A DNA stretch of 64,000 nt from the NCBI GenBank assembly GCA_963814645.1, contig CAWFDX010000001.1:682001-746000 (forward strand), written 5' to 3'. A program made the position numbers and the translations under genes. The notes beneath the pieces were generated by a model. It did not search any database. It was not told the DNA's origin and was given only the letters and a program-made list of their open reading frames with translations. This DNA comes from RYN-230 sp963814645 (GTDB lineage: Bacteria; Actinomycetota; Actinomycetes; Streptosporangiales; Streptosporangiaceae). Shown here piece after piece: positions 1 to 9,184 of the stretch (position 1 is the first letter of the stretch; every line of letters begins with the position of its first letter).

Positions 1-5
1 CGAGT

Positions 6-1823
6 CTAGCGCCGTCCGTTACCGGTACCCCCGCCGTTCCCGCCGCCGCCTCCTGGGCTGGTCGCGCTCGGGGTTGGGGTGGGCGTGGACGACGCGGTCG
101 GGGTGGGCGACGCGCTGGTCGGCGCGGACGTCGGCTGGGTGGTCGCGGCCACGAAGATGGTCACCGTGGAGCCGCTCGCCGCGGTGGTGCCGTTGCTCGG
201 CTGCTGCTGGAACACGGTGCCCGGGGTCGAGCCGGCCGGCCCGGCCGCCGTGACCACCTTGACCTGGAACCCCGCGTTGCTGAGGATCGACTCCGCGGTG
301 GTCTTCGGGTCGCCGATGACCGACGGCACCTGGGTGCCGCCGCCGGACACGAACAGCACCACCGTGCTGCCCTGCTTGACCTGCGTGCCGACCGGCGGAT
401 CCGTCCTGGCCACCTTGCCCTGGGGCAGCGTGGAGTTCGGTGCCGTCTTGGTCGTGACGTTCAGGCCCAGGCCCTGCAACTGGCTCTGCGCGGTGCTTTC
501 CGAATCGCCGACCACGTTCGGGATCGTGACCTTCTTGGGCCCGGCGGACACCCGGAGCGTCACGTTGCTGTGCGGCGCCACCTTGGTGCCGAACTGCGGG
601 TTGCTGCTGACCACGATGCCGACCTTGTCCGAGGATGGCACCTTGACGACCACCGGGTTCAGCCCGGCGTTCTTCACCGCCTTGACCGCCTGCGCCTGGG
701 TCTGGCCCACCACGGACGGCACCGACGCGGTGTTACCGTTGCCGCCGTTCAGCAGCAGGTAGGCGAGCACCGCGACGATGATGACCCCGACCGCGCCAAG
801 GATCCACCACAGTGCCCGCCGCCGGCCGCCGCCGGTCCCGTCGTCGTAGCCGTCGTCGGGGCCGCCGTAGCCGGACATCGTGCCGGTCGGCGCGCCCGCG
901 CCGGCCAGCATGGTCTGGCCCATCCGCTGCGTGCCCGGCGCGTACATCTGGGTCGCGGGCGGCGCGGCCACCGGCACCCCGGACAGCGCGCGCTGAATGT
1001 CGGTGCGCATCTCGGCGGCCGACTGATAGCGCTCGGCCGGGTCCTTGGCCATCGCCTTGAGCACGATCGCGTCGGCCCACGGCGGGATCTCCGGGTCGAC
1101 CTGGGACGGCGGGATCGGGTTCTCCCGGACGTGCTGGTAGGCGATGGCCACCGGCGAGTCGCCGGTGAACGGCGGCCGCCCGGTGAGCAGCTCATACAGC
1201 AGGCAGCCGGTGGAGTACAGGTCGCTGCGCGCGTCCACCCGCTCACCGCGAGCCTGCTCCGGGGACAGGTACTGGGCGGTCCCGATCACCTGGGCGGTCT
1301 GCGTCATCGTGGCCTGGGTGTCGCTGACCGCGCGGGCGATGCCGAAGTCCATCACCTTGACCTCGGCCTGCCGGGTCAGCATCACGTTGCCCGGCTTGAT
1401 GTCCCGGTGGATGATGCCGTTGCGGTGGCTGTAATCCAGCGCGCGGAGCACCCCGTCAGTGATCTCCAGCGCCCGCTCCGGGAGCAGCCGCCGGTCGTCA
1501 CGGAGCAGTTCCCGCAGGGTCCGGCCGTCCACGTACTCCATCACGATGTACGGCACCGGGGTCGGGCCGGCCATGTCCTCGCCGGTGTCGTAGACCGCGA
1601 CGACCGACGGGTGGTTCAGTGACGCGGCCGACTGGGCCTCGCGGCGGAACCGGGCCTGGAACGTCGCGTCCCGGGCCAGGTCCTCACGGAGTGTCTTGAC
1701 CGCGACGATCCGGTCCAGCCGGATGTCCCGGGCCCGGTACACCTCGGCCATGCCGCCCCGGCCGACGACGCCGTCGAGTTCGTAGCGGTTGCCGAGGAGC
1801 CGCGGCTGTGTCATGTCTCGCAC
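6..1823 (-). CDS. pknB: Ser/Thr protein kinase PknB with PASTA repeats
   Basis: Transmembrane Hanks-type Ser/Thr kinase that senses peptidoglycan fragments and phosphorylates cell-wall and division proteins. Visible: Gly-rich loop GRGGMAEVY near residue 21, catalytic Lys43, HRDIKPGN with Asp141, DFG at 159-161, and activation-loop Thr171/Thr173, the usual autophosphorylation sites. One transmembrane helix lies near 338-358, followed by three extracellular PASTA repeats and a Pro/Thr/Ser then Gly-rich tail. Many relatives have four PASTA repeats; I count three. The start is GTG at 1823; an in-frame ATG nine bases downstream (1814) is an equally good start. It is last in the fhaA-fhaB-pstP-rodA-pbpA-pknB operon, 35 bp after pbpA. 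There is no separate pknA. The family call is secure; the exact start is not. Confidence 0.95.
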   Translation of the reverse strand: MRDMTQPRLLGNRYELDGVVGRGGMAEVYRARDIRLDRIVAVKTLREDLARDATFQARFRREAQSAASLNHPSVVAVYDTGEDMAGPTPVPYIVMEYVDGRTLRELLRDDRRLLPERALEITDGVLRALDYSHRNGIIHRDIKPGNVMLTRQAEVKVMDFGIARAVSDTQATMTQTAQVIGTAQYLSPEQARGERVDARSDLYSTGCLLYELLTGRPPFTGDSPVAIAYQHVRENPIPPSQVDPEIPPWADAIVLKAMAKDPAERYQSAAEMRTDIQRALSGVPVAAPPATQMYAPGTQRMGQTMLAGAGAPTGTMSGYGGPDDGYDDGTGGGRRRALWWILGAVGVIIVAVLAYLLLNGGNGNTASVPSVVGQTQAQAVKAVKNAGLNPVVVKVPSSDKVGIVVSSNPQFGTKVAPHSNVTLRVSAGPKKVTIPNVVGDSESTAQSQLQGLGLNVTTKTAPNSTLPQGKVARTDPPVGTQVKQGSTVVLFVSGGGTQVPSVIGDPKTTAESILSNAGFQVKVVTAAGPAGSTPGTVFQQQPSNGTTAASGSTVTIFVAATTQPTSAPTSASPTPTASSTPTPTPSATSPGGGGGNGGGTGNGRR

Positions 1824-1858
1824 GTCAGTAACCGTTCTGCGTCGTTGTCGTCATGAGA

Positions 1859-3337
1859 CTAGTTCCCCACGGCGGCCAGGTAGGCGTTGATGATGGCCAC
1901 CGCGATCGGCGCGGCCGCGTCGGCGCCCTGGCCACCCCCCTTAACCACGACGCCGACGGCTATCTTCGGGTTGCTGGCTGGGGCAAAACAGGTGAACACC
2001 GCATCATCCAGGCCGCTGTTATTGATCCCGTTCTGGGCGGTGCCGGTCTTGGCGGCGATCACGACCCCATGAGCGGCCTGGGTGCCCGCGCTGAGGTGCG
2101 CGGTGCCCTGCGGGTTCTGGGTTACCTGGATCATCATGTTGGTCATGTTGGTCGCGATGGCCGGGGTTACCGGGTGGCTGAGCACCGTTGGCTGCGTGGT
2201 GGTGAGCGTGGACAGGTCGGGCGCGGTGACCTTGTCGACCATATAGGGCTTCATCAGCGTGCCATGATTTGCGATTGCCGACGCGAGCATGGCCTCCTGC
2301 AGCGGGGTCACCGTGTCGCTCTCCTGGCCGATGGCCGCCCCCGCCCGCTGTGCGTCGTCGGGATACAGCGGGAAGTTGCTCTGGGTGACCGCGAGCGGGA
2401 TGGCCAGCTTCGAGTTGTTGAAGCCGAACAGGTTGGCCTGCCGCTGCAGTTGCTGCGCGGTCAGGTGCAGGCCCAGGTTGCCGAACACGGTGTTGCAGGA
2501 TTGCAGGAACGCCTGGACCAGCGGCACCCGGCCGCTGCCGTCGCCGCACGCCTCCCCATCGAAGTTGATCAGAGGCTGGGTGACGCCGGGCAGCTTGAGC
2601 TGGGTCGGCGCGTAGACCTCGGTGTTCGGGTTGATGCCCTTGTCGGCCATCGCGGTGGAGCCGGTCACCACCTTGAACGACGATCCCGGCGGGAACGTGA
2701 CGTTGATCGCCCGGTTCAGCAGCGGCTGAGTGGGGTTCTTCAGCAGCCGCTGGTCGTTCTTGGTCAGCTGAGTGCCGTTCAGCGTGGCCAGCTGGTTGGG
2801 GTCGAACGACGGGTAGGAGGCCATCGCCAGCACCGCGCCGGTCTGCGGGTTCAGCGCGACGACCCCGGCCTCCTTGCCCTGGGTCTTCAGCGCGTTGTAC
2901 GCCGCCGTCTGGGCCGCCGAGTTGGCGGTCAACTGGACGGTGGCGCCCTTCTTCTGCTTCCCGGTGATCAGGTCGATCAGGTTGTGCACGGCCAGCGCCG
3001 GGTCCGACCCGGACAGCTCCTTGTTCTCGGCCTGCTCGATCCCGGTCTGGCTGAACAGCGTGTCGTACCCGGTGATCGGGGCGTACATCTTGCCGTTCGT
3101 GTAGTACCGCTGGTACTCGCCGAACGCCTTGTTCATCTTCGAGTACGCGACGACCTTCTGGTCGCTGGTGATGATCGAGCCGCGCTGGAACTGCAGCGTG
3201 GAGGTGAACGTGCGGCCGTTGCCCGGTTCGTTGGCCAGGCTGCTCGCCTCGAACCCCTGTACATAGTTCACGTTGATCAGCAACAGCACGAACATCACCA
3301 GGGCGATCAGCGAGACACGGCGCAGCGCATGGTTCAT
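1859..3337 (-). CDS. pbpA: Penicillin-binding protein PbpA (class B transpeptidase)
   Basis: Class B penicillin-binding protein, a D,D-transpeptidase that cross-links peptidoglycan during growth or septation together with the neighbouring SEDS protein. It has a short cytoplasmic tail, one N-terminal membrane anchor (about residues 8-26), a dimerisation region and a C-terminal transpeptidase domain. The active-site motifs are visible: S-x-x-K in GSSFK, SCN, and KTGTA. Length (492 aa) is normal for actinobacterial PbpA. Its ATG overlaps the rodA stop codon in an ATGA arrangement, showing translational coupling with the glycosyltransferase partner. Confidence is high. Confidence 0.95.
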   Translation of the reverse strand: MNHALRRVSLIALVMFVLLLINVNYVQGFEASSLANEPGNGRTFTSTLQFQRGSIITSDQKVVAYSKMNKAFGEYQRYYTNGKMYAPITGYDTLFSQTGIEQAENKELSGSDPALAVHNLIDLITGKQKKGATVQLTANSAAQTAAYNALKTQGKEAGVVALNPQTGAVLAMASYPSFDPNQLATLNGTQLTKNDQRLLKNPTQPLLNRAINVTFPPGSSFKVVTGSTAMADKGINPNTEVYAPTQLKLPGVTQPLINFDGEACGDGSGRVPLVQAFLQSCNTVFGNLGLHLTAQQLQRQANLFGFNNSKLAIPLAVTQSNFPLYPDDAQRAGAAIGQESDTVTPLQEAMLASAIANHGTLMKPYMVDKVTAPDLSTLTTTQPTVLSHPVTPAIATNMTNMMIQVTQNPQGTAHLSAGTQAAHGVVIAAKTGTAQNGINNSGLDDAVFTCFAPASNPKIAVGVVVKGGGQGADAAAPIAVAIINAYLAAVGN

Positions 3338-4800
3338 CCGGCCCGCACCACCTGGGTCATGCCCTCGTCCTGGATCGGCTGCGGGGCCGGTCTGCGCGCG
3401 GTGTCGCTGATCCGCATCAGCAGCGCGATCAGCATCCAGCTGGAGATCAGCGACGAGCCGCCCTGGGACAGGAACGGGGTGGTGATCCCGGTCAGCGGGA
3501 TCAGCCGGCTGACCCCGCCGACGATCACGAACACCTGCAGTGCGACCACGAAGGCCAGCCCGCCCGCCAGCAGCTTGGAGAACGGGTCACGGACCGCGAT
3601 GGCGGCGCGCAGCCCGCGCTGCACGATCAGCCCGTAGATAAGCAGCAGCGCCATCAGCCCGGTCAGCCCCAGCTCTTCACCGAACGCGGTGATGATGAAG
3701 TCGCTCTGCACCAGCGGGGTGTTGTACGGCTGGCCCTGGCCGAGCCCGCGGCCGAGCACCCCGCCGAAACCCAGCCCGTAGAGTCCCTGGACCGTCTGGA
3801 AGCCGATGGTGTGCACGTAGTTGAACGGGTGCAGCCAGACCAGGAACCGGTCCTTCACGTGCGCGAACAGCTCGCTGGCCACGAACGCGCCGAAGACGAA
3901 CAGCAGGAACCCGATGATCAGCCAGGACGAGCGCTGGGTGGCGATGTACATCATCACCACGAACAGGCCGAAGAACAGGGCCGAGGTACCGATGTCGCCC
4001 TCGAAGACCAGCACGACCAGGCTGACCCCCCAGGCGATCAGCACCGGGCCGAGGTCGCGGGCCCGGGGCAGGTCGATGCCGAGCACCCGCCGTCCGGCCA
4101 GCGCCAGCACGTCGCGCTTGGCCACCAGGTAACCGGCGAAGAAAACGGCCAGGCAGAGCTTGGCGAACTCCTCGGGCTGAATGGTGAACCCGCCCAGCGA
4201 TATCTGGATCTTGGCGAAGGTGCCCGGCACCTCACTGATGCTGTTCGGCAATACCGCGGGCAGGGCCACCAGCACCAGCCCGATCGCGCCCAGCGTGTAG
4301 GTGTACCGCTGCAGCGTGCGGGGCTGCCGGACCAGGGCCAGCACGGCCACGAATGCGGCGATCCCGACCGCGCTGTAGAGCACCTGGAAGGTCGTCGTCT
4401 TGGGGCTCATCGTGGCGATCTCGAAGCCGGGGTTGCCGTTGCGGCCGGCCTGCTGCAGCCGGTAGATCATCACGATGCCGAGCCCGTTCAGCAGCGCGGC
4501 CAGCGGCAACAGCAGCGGGTCGGCCCACGGCGCCAGCCAGCGCACGGCCAGGTGCGCCAGCCCGACCAGCACGGCGAACGAGATGCCGTACACGAACATG
4601 CCGGTCGGCACCTTGCCGTTCAGCCCGAACCCCACGTTGGCGTAGGCGAGCATCACCACGCCCACCACGAAGGCCAGCATGAGCAGCTCGGTCCGCCGGC
4701 GGCCCTGCGGCAGCGGCATCCCCCCGCCCTGGCCGTTGCGCTGGGCGGCGGCTTGGCCACCGCCCAGCGGCTGGTCAGAGGGGTTGGCGATCACGCTCAC
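3334..4800 (-). CDS. rodA: SEDS peptidoglycan glycosyltransferase RodA/FtsW
   Basis: Integral membrane SEDS-family protein that polymerises lipid II glycan strands and works as a pair with the class B PBP encoded next to it. The 488-residue protein has about ten to twelve hydrophobic segments and the family's C-terminal region with a conserved polar loop (QSDFIITAFGEE). The reading frame stays open much further upstream, but that part overlaps pstP and looks like shadow sequence. I start at the GTG at 4800, two bases after the pstP stop, giving a protein that begins VSVIANPSDQ. The 3' end overlaps the pbpA start by four bases. RodA and FtsW cannot be told apart by eye; rodA is chosen from the conserved operon order. 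Confidence 0.93.
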   Translation of the reverse strand: MSVIANPSDQPLGGGQAAAQRNGQGGGMPLPQGRRRTELLMLAFVVGVVMLAYANVGFGLNGKVPTGMFVYGISFAVLVGLAHLAVRWLAPWADPLLLPLAALLNGLGIVMIYRLQQAGRNGNPGFEIATMSPKTTTFQVLYSAVGIAAFVAVLALVRQPRTLQRYTYTLGAIGLVLVALPAVLPNSISEVPGTFAKIQISLGGFTIQPEEFAKLCLAVFFAGYLVAKRDVLALAGRRVLGIDLPRARDLGPVLIAWGVSLVVLVFEGDIGTSALFFGLFVVMMYIATQRSSWLIIGFLLFVFGAFVASELFAHVKDRFLVWLHPFNYVHTIGFQTVQGLYGLGFGGVLGRGLGQGQPYNTPLVQSDFIITAFGEELGLTGLMALLLIYGLIVQRGLRAAIAVRDPFSKLLAGGLAFVVALQVFVIVGGVSRLIPLTGITTPFLSQGGSSLISSWMLIALLMRISDTARRPAPQPIQDEGMTQVVRAG

Positions 4801-4802
4801 GA

Positions 4803-6224
4803 CTATCCTCCGGTCCCGGTGGCAGCGCTGGCTGGTGCCGGGCACTGCGCCGGGATGGTTGGCTGTGGTGGCTTGACCTTCTTGGTGACGGTCTTCTTCC
4901 CGACCTTGACTCGCTCGGTCTTGGCTGGCTCCGCCTGCCACTTGCGCAGCGCCTCGTACGCGGTCTGGCAGTGCTGGTAGTCAGCCTGGATGGTCCGGAC
5001 TGACGCCTGGGCGCCGGCCAGCCCGGAGTCGGACGTGATGGTGGCACGCACGGTGCTCGCGTCCATGCTCGGCAGGCTGGCCACCGGGATGTTGGAGCGC
5101 TGCACCACGCTGTACAGCTTGATGCCCGCCACGCTCTGGTTGATGCCGCGGAAGATGACGACCTTGCCGCCGTCCTCACCCACGTAGTACTGGCTCTGCG
5201 TGTACCGCCAGCCCGCGTACGCACCGCCGACCACCAGCACCACCAGGATCACCAGCGCCGACGTGACCAGCGGGAACCGGCGCTTGCGGCGGCGGTGCCC
5301 GCTGTGGTCGTGGTCGTCCTCGTCGCTGGGCCGGCCCGGTGCCGGGTCGTCATGCGCGATCGCGACCGCGACCTGCGGCGCGGTCCGGGTCAGCAGGTGC
5401 GCGCGGCCGGCCGGGCTGTCGGTGCGGAACGGGGCGCCGCCGCTGCCGTTGGACGCCGCCCCGACCATCACCGAGGCGTCGCTGGGCGGCAGCAGGGCGG
5501 TCGCGCTGTCCACCACGTCGGCCACGATGCAGGTGATGTTGTCCGGGCCGCCACCGCGGATGGCCAGCTCGACGAGCTGCAGGACGACCTCGTCGAGGTC
5601 CTCGACCTTGGCCAGCGTCCGGTGCAGCGTCTCCTCGCTGACCACCCCGGACAGCCCGTCCGAGCAGAGCAGGTACCGGTCGCCCAGCCGGGCCTCGCGC
5701 AGTGACAGGTCCGGCTCGACGTCAGCCCGGCCGTCCAGCGCGCGCAGCAGCATGGACCGCTGCGGGTGGGTGGCCACGTCGTCGGGGCTGATCCGGCCCT
5801 CGTCGACCAGCGTCTGGACCAGCGTGTGGTCGTGCGTGATCTGGTGGAACTCGCCGTCGCGCAGCAGGTACGCGCGGGAGTCGCCGATGTGCACCAGGGC
5901 CACCCGGGAGCCAGACCAGAGCATGGCGGTCAGCGTGGTGCCCATGCCCTCCAGCACCGAGTCGGCCACCACCATGTCGTGCAGCGTGTGGTTCGCGTCC
6001 GTGACCGCGTCGGCCAGCGCGTCCAGCAGGTCGTTGCCGGGGGCGTCGTCATCCAGCCTGGCCAGGGCCGAGATGGCCGCGGCGCTGGCTACCTCGCCCG
6101 CGGCATGGCCGCCCATGCCGTCCGCGACGGCCAGCAGACGCGGCCCGGCGTACGCCGCGTCCTCGTTCCCCTCCCGGAGAAGACCGACGTCCGAGCGAAT
6201 CGCGTACCGGAGTGCAAGTGTCAT
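4803..6224 (-). CDS. pstP: PP2C-family Ser/Thr phosphatase PstP
   Basis: Membrane-anchored metal-dependent protein phosphatase that reverses PknB phosphorylation. The N-terminal 240 residues form the PP2C domain, with metal-binding Asp in VADGMGGHA, the SDGLSG motif and GGPDNIT. A linker of about 90 residues rich in His, Asp and Arg follows, then one membrane helix near residues 310-332 and an extracytoplasmic C-terminal domain ending in Pro and Lys-rich sequence. Its ATG overlaps the fhaB stop by four bases, and its own stop is two bases before the rodA start. Length and architecture fit actinobacterial PstP. Confidence 0.95.
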   Translation of the reverse strand: MTLALRYAIRSDVGLLREGNEDAAYAGPRLLAVADGMGGHAAGEVASAAAISALARLDDDAPGNDLLDALADAVTDANHTLHDMVVADSVLEGMGTTLTAMLWSGSRVALVHIGDSRAYLLRDGEFHQITHDHTLVQTLVDEGRISPDDVATHPQRSMLLRALDGRADVEPDLSLREARLGDRYLLCSDGLSGVVSEETLHRTLAKVEDLDEVVLQLVELAIRGGGPDNITCIVADVVDSATALLPPSDASVMVGAASNGSGGAPFRTDSPAGRAHLLTRTAPQVAVAIAHDDPAPGRPSDEDDHDHSGHRRRKRRFPLVTSALVILVVLVVGGAYAGWRYTQSQYYVGEDGGKVVIFRGINQSVAGIKLYSVVQRSNIPVASLPSMDASTVRATITSDSGLAGAQASVRTIQADYQHCQTAYEALRKWQAEPAKTERVKVGKKTVTKKVKPPQPTIPAQCPAPASAATGTGG

Positions 6225-6691
6225 CTGCGCAATTCCAGAACGGTCTTGCCGATGCGGATCGGCACGCCTGTCGGCACCGGGGTCGGCTGGGTCACCTTCT
6301 GCCTGTCGAGGTAGGTGCCGTTGGTTGACCCGAGGTCCTCAACGATCCATTGACCGTCTTGTGGGAACAGCCGGGCATGTCGGCTCGAAGCGTAGTCATC
6401 GTTGAGCACTAGCGTGGCGTCATTTGACCGACCGATGGTGATTTGCTGCTCAGTAAGGGCCAGGCTGGTCCCGGCCAGCGCGCCCGCGGTCACCAGCAGG
6501 CGCTGCGGATCACCGCGCCCGGCCCGTGGTGGCTTGGCCGGCCGGGGGCGGGTGGTCTGCCGCTGCCGCTTCTGCTTCCGTGGCGCCTGGCCGAACAGGT
6601 CCGTGCGCACTACACCCACCGCCGTGATTACAAAAAGCCACAGGACCGCCAGAAAGGCGAGCCTGATCAGGAGGAGGGTCAGCGTGCTCAT
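6221..6691 (-). CDS. fhaB: FHA-domain protein FhaB (FipA-like)
   Basis: Small membrane-associated phosphothreonine-binding adaptor. It has an N-terminal hydrophobic helix (about residues 4-24), a basic Arg/Lys/Pro-rich linker, and a C-terminal FHA domain with the GRS, SSRHARL and STNGTYL motifs that form the phosphothreonine pocket. FhaB proteins couple PknB signalling to the division and elongation machinery. I chose the ATG at 6691 (MSTLTLLLIRL) because the membrane helix starts there; ten extra upstream codons are open but unlikely. The 3' end overlaps pstP by four bases. Confidence 0.93.
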   Translation of the reverse strand: MSTLTLLLIRLAFLAVLWLFVITAVGVVRTDLFGQAPRKQKRQRQTTRPRPAKPPRAGRGDPQRLLVTAGALAGTSLALTEQQITIGRSNDATLVLNDDYASSRHARLFPQDGQWIVEDLGSTNGTYLDRQKVTQPTPVPTGVPIRIGKTVLELRR

Positions 6692-6778
6692 CGGCTCATG
6701 TGTCCTTGGGTGCCTCGCCATTGCGGCCTGAGGGGTTAGGGGCGGGGTTCGGGGTCGGGAAAGCTCAGCGGGTAACGG

Positions 6779-7534
6779 TCAATAGATACCGTCCCTGCGG
6801 AACACCAGTGTCGTCCGGCCGAGCGTGACCTGGGTGCCGTCAGCCAGTGTCACGCGGCGCACCGGCTGGCCGTTCACGAACGTGCCGTTGGTCGAGCCCA
6901 GGTCGACGAGGACCACCTCACCGTCTTCGACCCGCAGCTCGGCGTGGTGCCGGGAGACGCCCGGATCGACCAGCCGCAGATCGCAGTCGGTGCCCCGGCC
7001 CAGCATGGTGACCGGCGCGTTCAGCTCGTAGGTGCGCTGGCTGCTGCCGTCGGGCCCGGGTTCGGGGCCGGACACCAGCAGCCGCGGGCGGCCGCCGAAC
7101 GTGCCGGGCGGGCGCGGCAGGTCGCTGGCGGGGCGGCGGATCTCGCCACCCTCCACGGTGGTGCCGCGGATCACCCCGGACCGGATCCGGAACGTCCCGG
7201 TGGTCAGGTCCGGGACACCCTCAAAGCGCATCCGCACCGGCCCTACGAAGGAGTACCCCTGCTCCCTCGCGTGCTCCCGGGCCAGTGTGGCTAGTTCCAC
7301 ACCGAGACTGTCCGCGTAGACCTCGAGGCGGTCGAAGTCGGTCTCGGCGATCTCGACCACGAAGTCGTTCGGCACCAGGGTCCGGCCCTGGGCGACGATC
7401 GCGGCCCGGTCATCCATCTCGCGCTGAACCGCGCTGGCAACCTCCACTGGCTGCAGCTCGGACTTGAACGCCCGCGCGAAGGCACCCTCGACCATGCCTT
7501 CGAGCCTGCGCTCGAAGCGCTGTAGAACTCCCAC
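6779..7534 (-). CDS. fhaA: FhaA: DUF3662 plus FHA domain
   Basis: Cytoplasmic FHA protein that, in mycobacteria, binds phosphorylated PknB targets including the MviN pseudokinase domain. Residues 1-125 match the DUF3662 region (starts VGVLQRFERRLEGMV). A variable linker follows, then a C-terminal FHA domain with LGRG, SRHHAEL and STNGTFVNG. The GTG at 7534 is preceded by a near-perfect Shine-Dalgarno (AAGGAGG, minus strand, 7544-7550). The frame is open further upstream, but there it is only the antisense of the tRNA-Leu gene. First gene of the operon; the gap of 87 bp to fhaB may hold a secondary signal. Confidence 0.93.
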   Translation of the reverse strand: MGVLQRFERRLEGMVEGAFARAFKSELQPVEVASAVQREMDDRAAIVAQGRTLVPNDFVVEIAETDFDRLEVYADSLGVELATLAREHAREQGYSFVGPVRMRFEGVPDLTTGTFRIRSGVIRGTTVEGGEIRRPASDLPRPPGTFGGRPRLLVSGPEPGPDGSSQRTYELNAPVTMLGRGTDCDLRLVDPGVSRHHAELRVEDGEVVLVDLGSTNGTFVNGQPVRRVTLADGTQVTLGRTTLVFRRDGIY

Positions 7535-7621
7535 CGCGGGGTACCTCCTTCCCCTATCCGCATCCGATGGTATCGGCGCTCGGGGTGCTCTCGCGGACGT
7601 GCTAACCTGACTCACTGCGTA

Positions 7622-7704
7622 GGGCGGGTGGCGGAACGGCAGACGCGCACGGTTCAGGTCCGTGTGTCCGAAAGGACGTGAGGGTTCAAATCCCTCCTCG
7701 CCCA
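7622..7704 (+). tRNA. tRNA-Leu (anticodon CAG)
   Basis: An 83-nt class II tRNA. The seven-base acceptor stem GGGCGGG pairs with CTCGCCC at the 3' end (one G-T), discriminator A at 7704. The anticodon arm is CACGG / TTCAGGT / CCGTG, giving anticodon CAG (reads CUG). A long variable arm follows (GTCC-GAAA-GGAC), then the T arm GAGGG TTCAAAT CCCTC. CCA is not encoded. The position just upstream of and divergent from fhaA is conserved in other actinobacteria. Confidence 0.96.
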
Positions 7705-7828
7705 CAGGTTGTACTGATGATCAGCGGCTGGTGGTCAAGCATGCTGGCCTGCAAGCTTATGCGGGGATGCGCGATGCGCGTGGGGTCTTCGCAGGTCAGC
7801 GACTGCACTGTTACCACGGGGCAATCAT

Positions 7829-9097
7829 GTGCCCGGGTTTCGCCAGGCCAATCCTGTGTCCGCTGACCTGATCGCGGATATCACGGTCGTCGGGGCGGGC
7901 GCGCTCGGGCTCAGTACCGCGCTGCATTGTGCGCTGGCCGGCCGGTCGGTGATCGTGCTGGACCGCCGGGAACCCGGCTCGCAGGCCTCCGGCCGGGCCG
8001 CTGGCCTGTTCAAATCCGTGCAGGGCGATGAGCTTCGCACGTTCCTGGCCCGGCGCAGCATCGAGAAGGTGCGCTCGTTCCCGGACTGGGCCGGGGTCCC
8101 GCTGGACGTGGCCACGCCGGGCAGCCTGCTGGTGGCGCACAGCCCGGGGCACAAGGCGCTGCTCGCCGCGGAGGCCGGGCAGTCCCGCCGGTGGGGCGTC
8201 CAGCTGGCCGAGATCAGCCCGGGCGAGGCGGCCGAGCGGACCGCCGGTTACTACCACGCCGCCGGTGACGAGCACGTCGTCTGGTGCCCGGAAGATGTGT
8301 ATATCGAGGAACCGGGCTGGCTGGTCGCCGCCTACCTAGCCGCCTGCCAGCGGCTCGGGGTTCAGGTGCTGGCGGGCGAGGAAGTCACCGCGATCCGGCT
8401 GGACGGCGGGCAGGTGACCGGGCTGGAGACCACCGGCCGGATGGTGCGCACGGCGGACGTGGTCGACGCAGCCGGCGCCTGGGTACGCCAGGTCGGCGAA
8501 CTGGCCGGCGCGTGGCTGGCGGCCGCGCCGGTGCGGCACCAGCTGCTGGTGACCGAGCCGCTGCCGGACGTCGCGCCCAGCACGCCAATTACCAGAATTC
8601 TGGATTTTGCCGTGTACCTGCGGCCAGCCCGTGGCGGGCTGATGATCGGCGGGTTCGAGGCCGACCCACTGCCGGTCGACCCGCGCGGCCAGCCGCCCGG
8701 CTTCGACACCGACGCGGTGCCGCTGGACCTGGGCGTGCTGCGCCGGATGGCGGATCAGGTCGCGGGCCTGGTCCCGGCGGCCGGCCAGGCCGGCGATGGG
8801 ACCCGGGTGGCCGAGCACCGCGGTGGGCTGTTCACGATGAGCCCGGACGGCCGGTTCCTGGCCGGGCCGGTGCCCGAGGTACCCGGGCTGTGGGTGGCCA
8901 GCGGCTGCAACGGCTCAGGTTTCTCCTCGTCCCCGGCGCTCGGCGAGGCGCTGGCCGGGTGGATCACCACTGGTACTGCGCCGGGCGGCCTGGCCGAGCT
9001 GGCCCCGTCCCGGTTCGGCCGCCTGGCCGACCAGGACCTGATCGAGCGGGGCTGCTGGCAGTACGCGCATTACTACGACCCACTGGCCGGGAACTGA
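7829..9097 (+). CDS. FAD-dependent oxidoreductase (DAO/glycine oxidase-like)
   Basis: Flavoenzyme of the D-amino-acid oxidase/sarcosine oxidase superfamily, likely oxidising an amine or amino-acid substrate in the cytoplasm. The N-terminal Rossmann dinucleotide motif VVGAGALGLSTA is at about residues 20-31, and E/D-type FAD contact LDRREPGSQASGRAAG follows. A second FAD motif (GCNGSGFSSSPALGEALA) is near residue 365. Substrate-binding regions diverge between subfamilies, so the substrate is open. The start is GTG at 7829; the ATG two bases earlier is in another frame. It stands alone, convergent with the stress protein gene downstream. Confidence 0.85.
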   Translation: MPGFRQANPVSADLIADITVVGAGALGLSTALHCALAGRSVIVLDRREPGSQASGRAAGLFKSVQGDELRTFLARRSIEKVRSFPDWAGVPLDVATPGSLLVAHSPGHKALLAAEAGQSRRWGVQLAEISPGEAAERTAGYYHAAGDEHVVWCPEDVYIEEPGWLVAAYLAACQRLGVQVLAGEEVTAIRLDGGQVTGLETTGRMVRTADVVDAAGAWVRQVGELAGAWLAAAPVRHQLLVTEPLPDVAPSTPITRILDFAVYLRPARGGLMIGGFEADPLPVDPRGQPPGFDTDAVPLDLGVLRRMADQVAGLVPAAGQAGDGTRVAEHRGGLFTMSPDGRFLAGPVPEVPGLWVASGCNGSGFSSSPALGEALAGWITTGTAPGGLAELAPSRFGRLADQDLIERGCWQYAHYYDPLAGN

Positions 9098-9184
9098 CCG
9101 CACTGCGGCTCAGGCTTGCATGGTGACCTCGTAGGTTTCCCGCTGCAGTGGTGTGAGCCCGGTCGCGGGAGCCGCCTGGGGAGG

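Noticed and set aside
1853..3637. Long open frame on the plus strand opposite pbpA
   Set aside because: A GC-rich antisense shadow with His/Arg/Gly-rich nonsense; pbpA has all catalytic motifs.
7535..7705. Upstream extension of fhaA (GEEGFEPSRP...)
   Set aside because: This is the antisense translation of the tRNA-Leu gene; the GTG at 7534 has a strong ribosome site.
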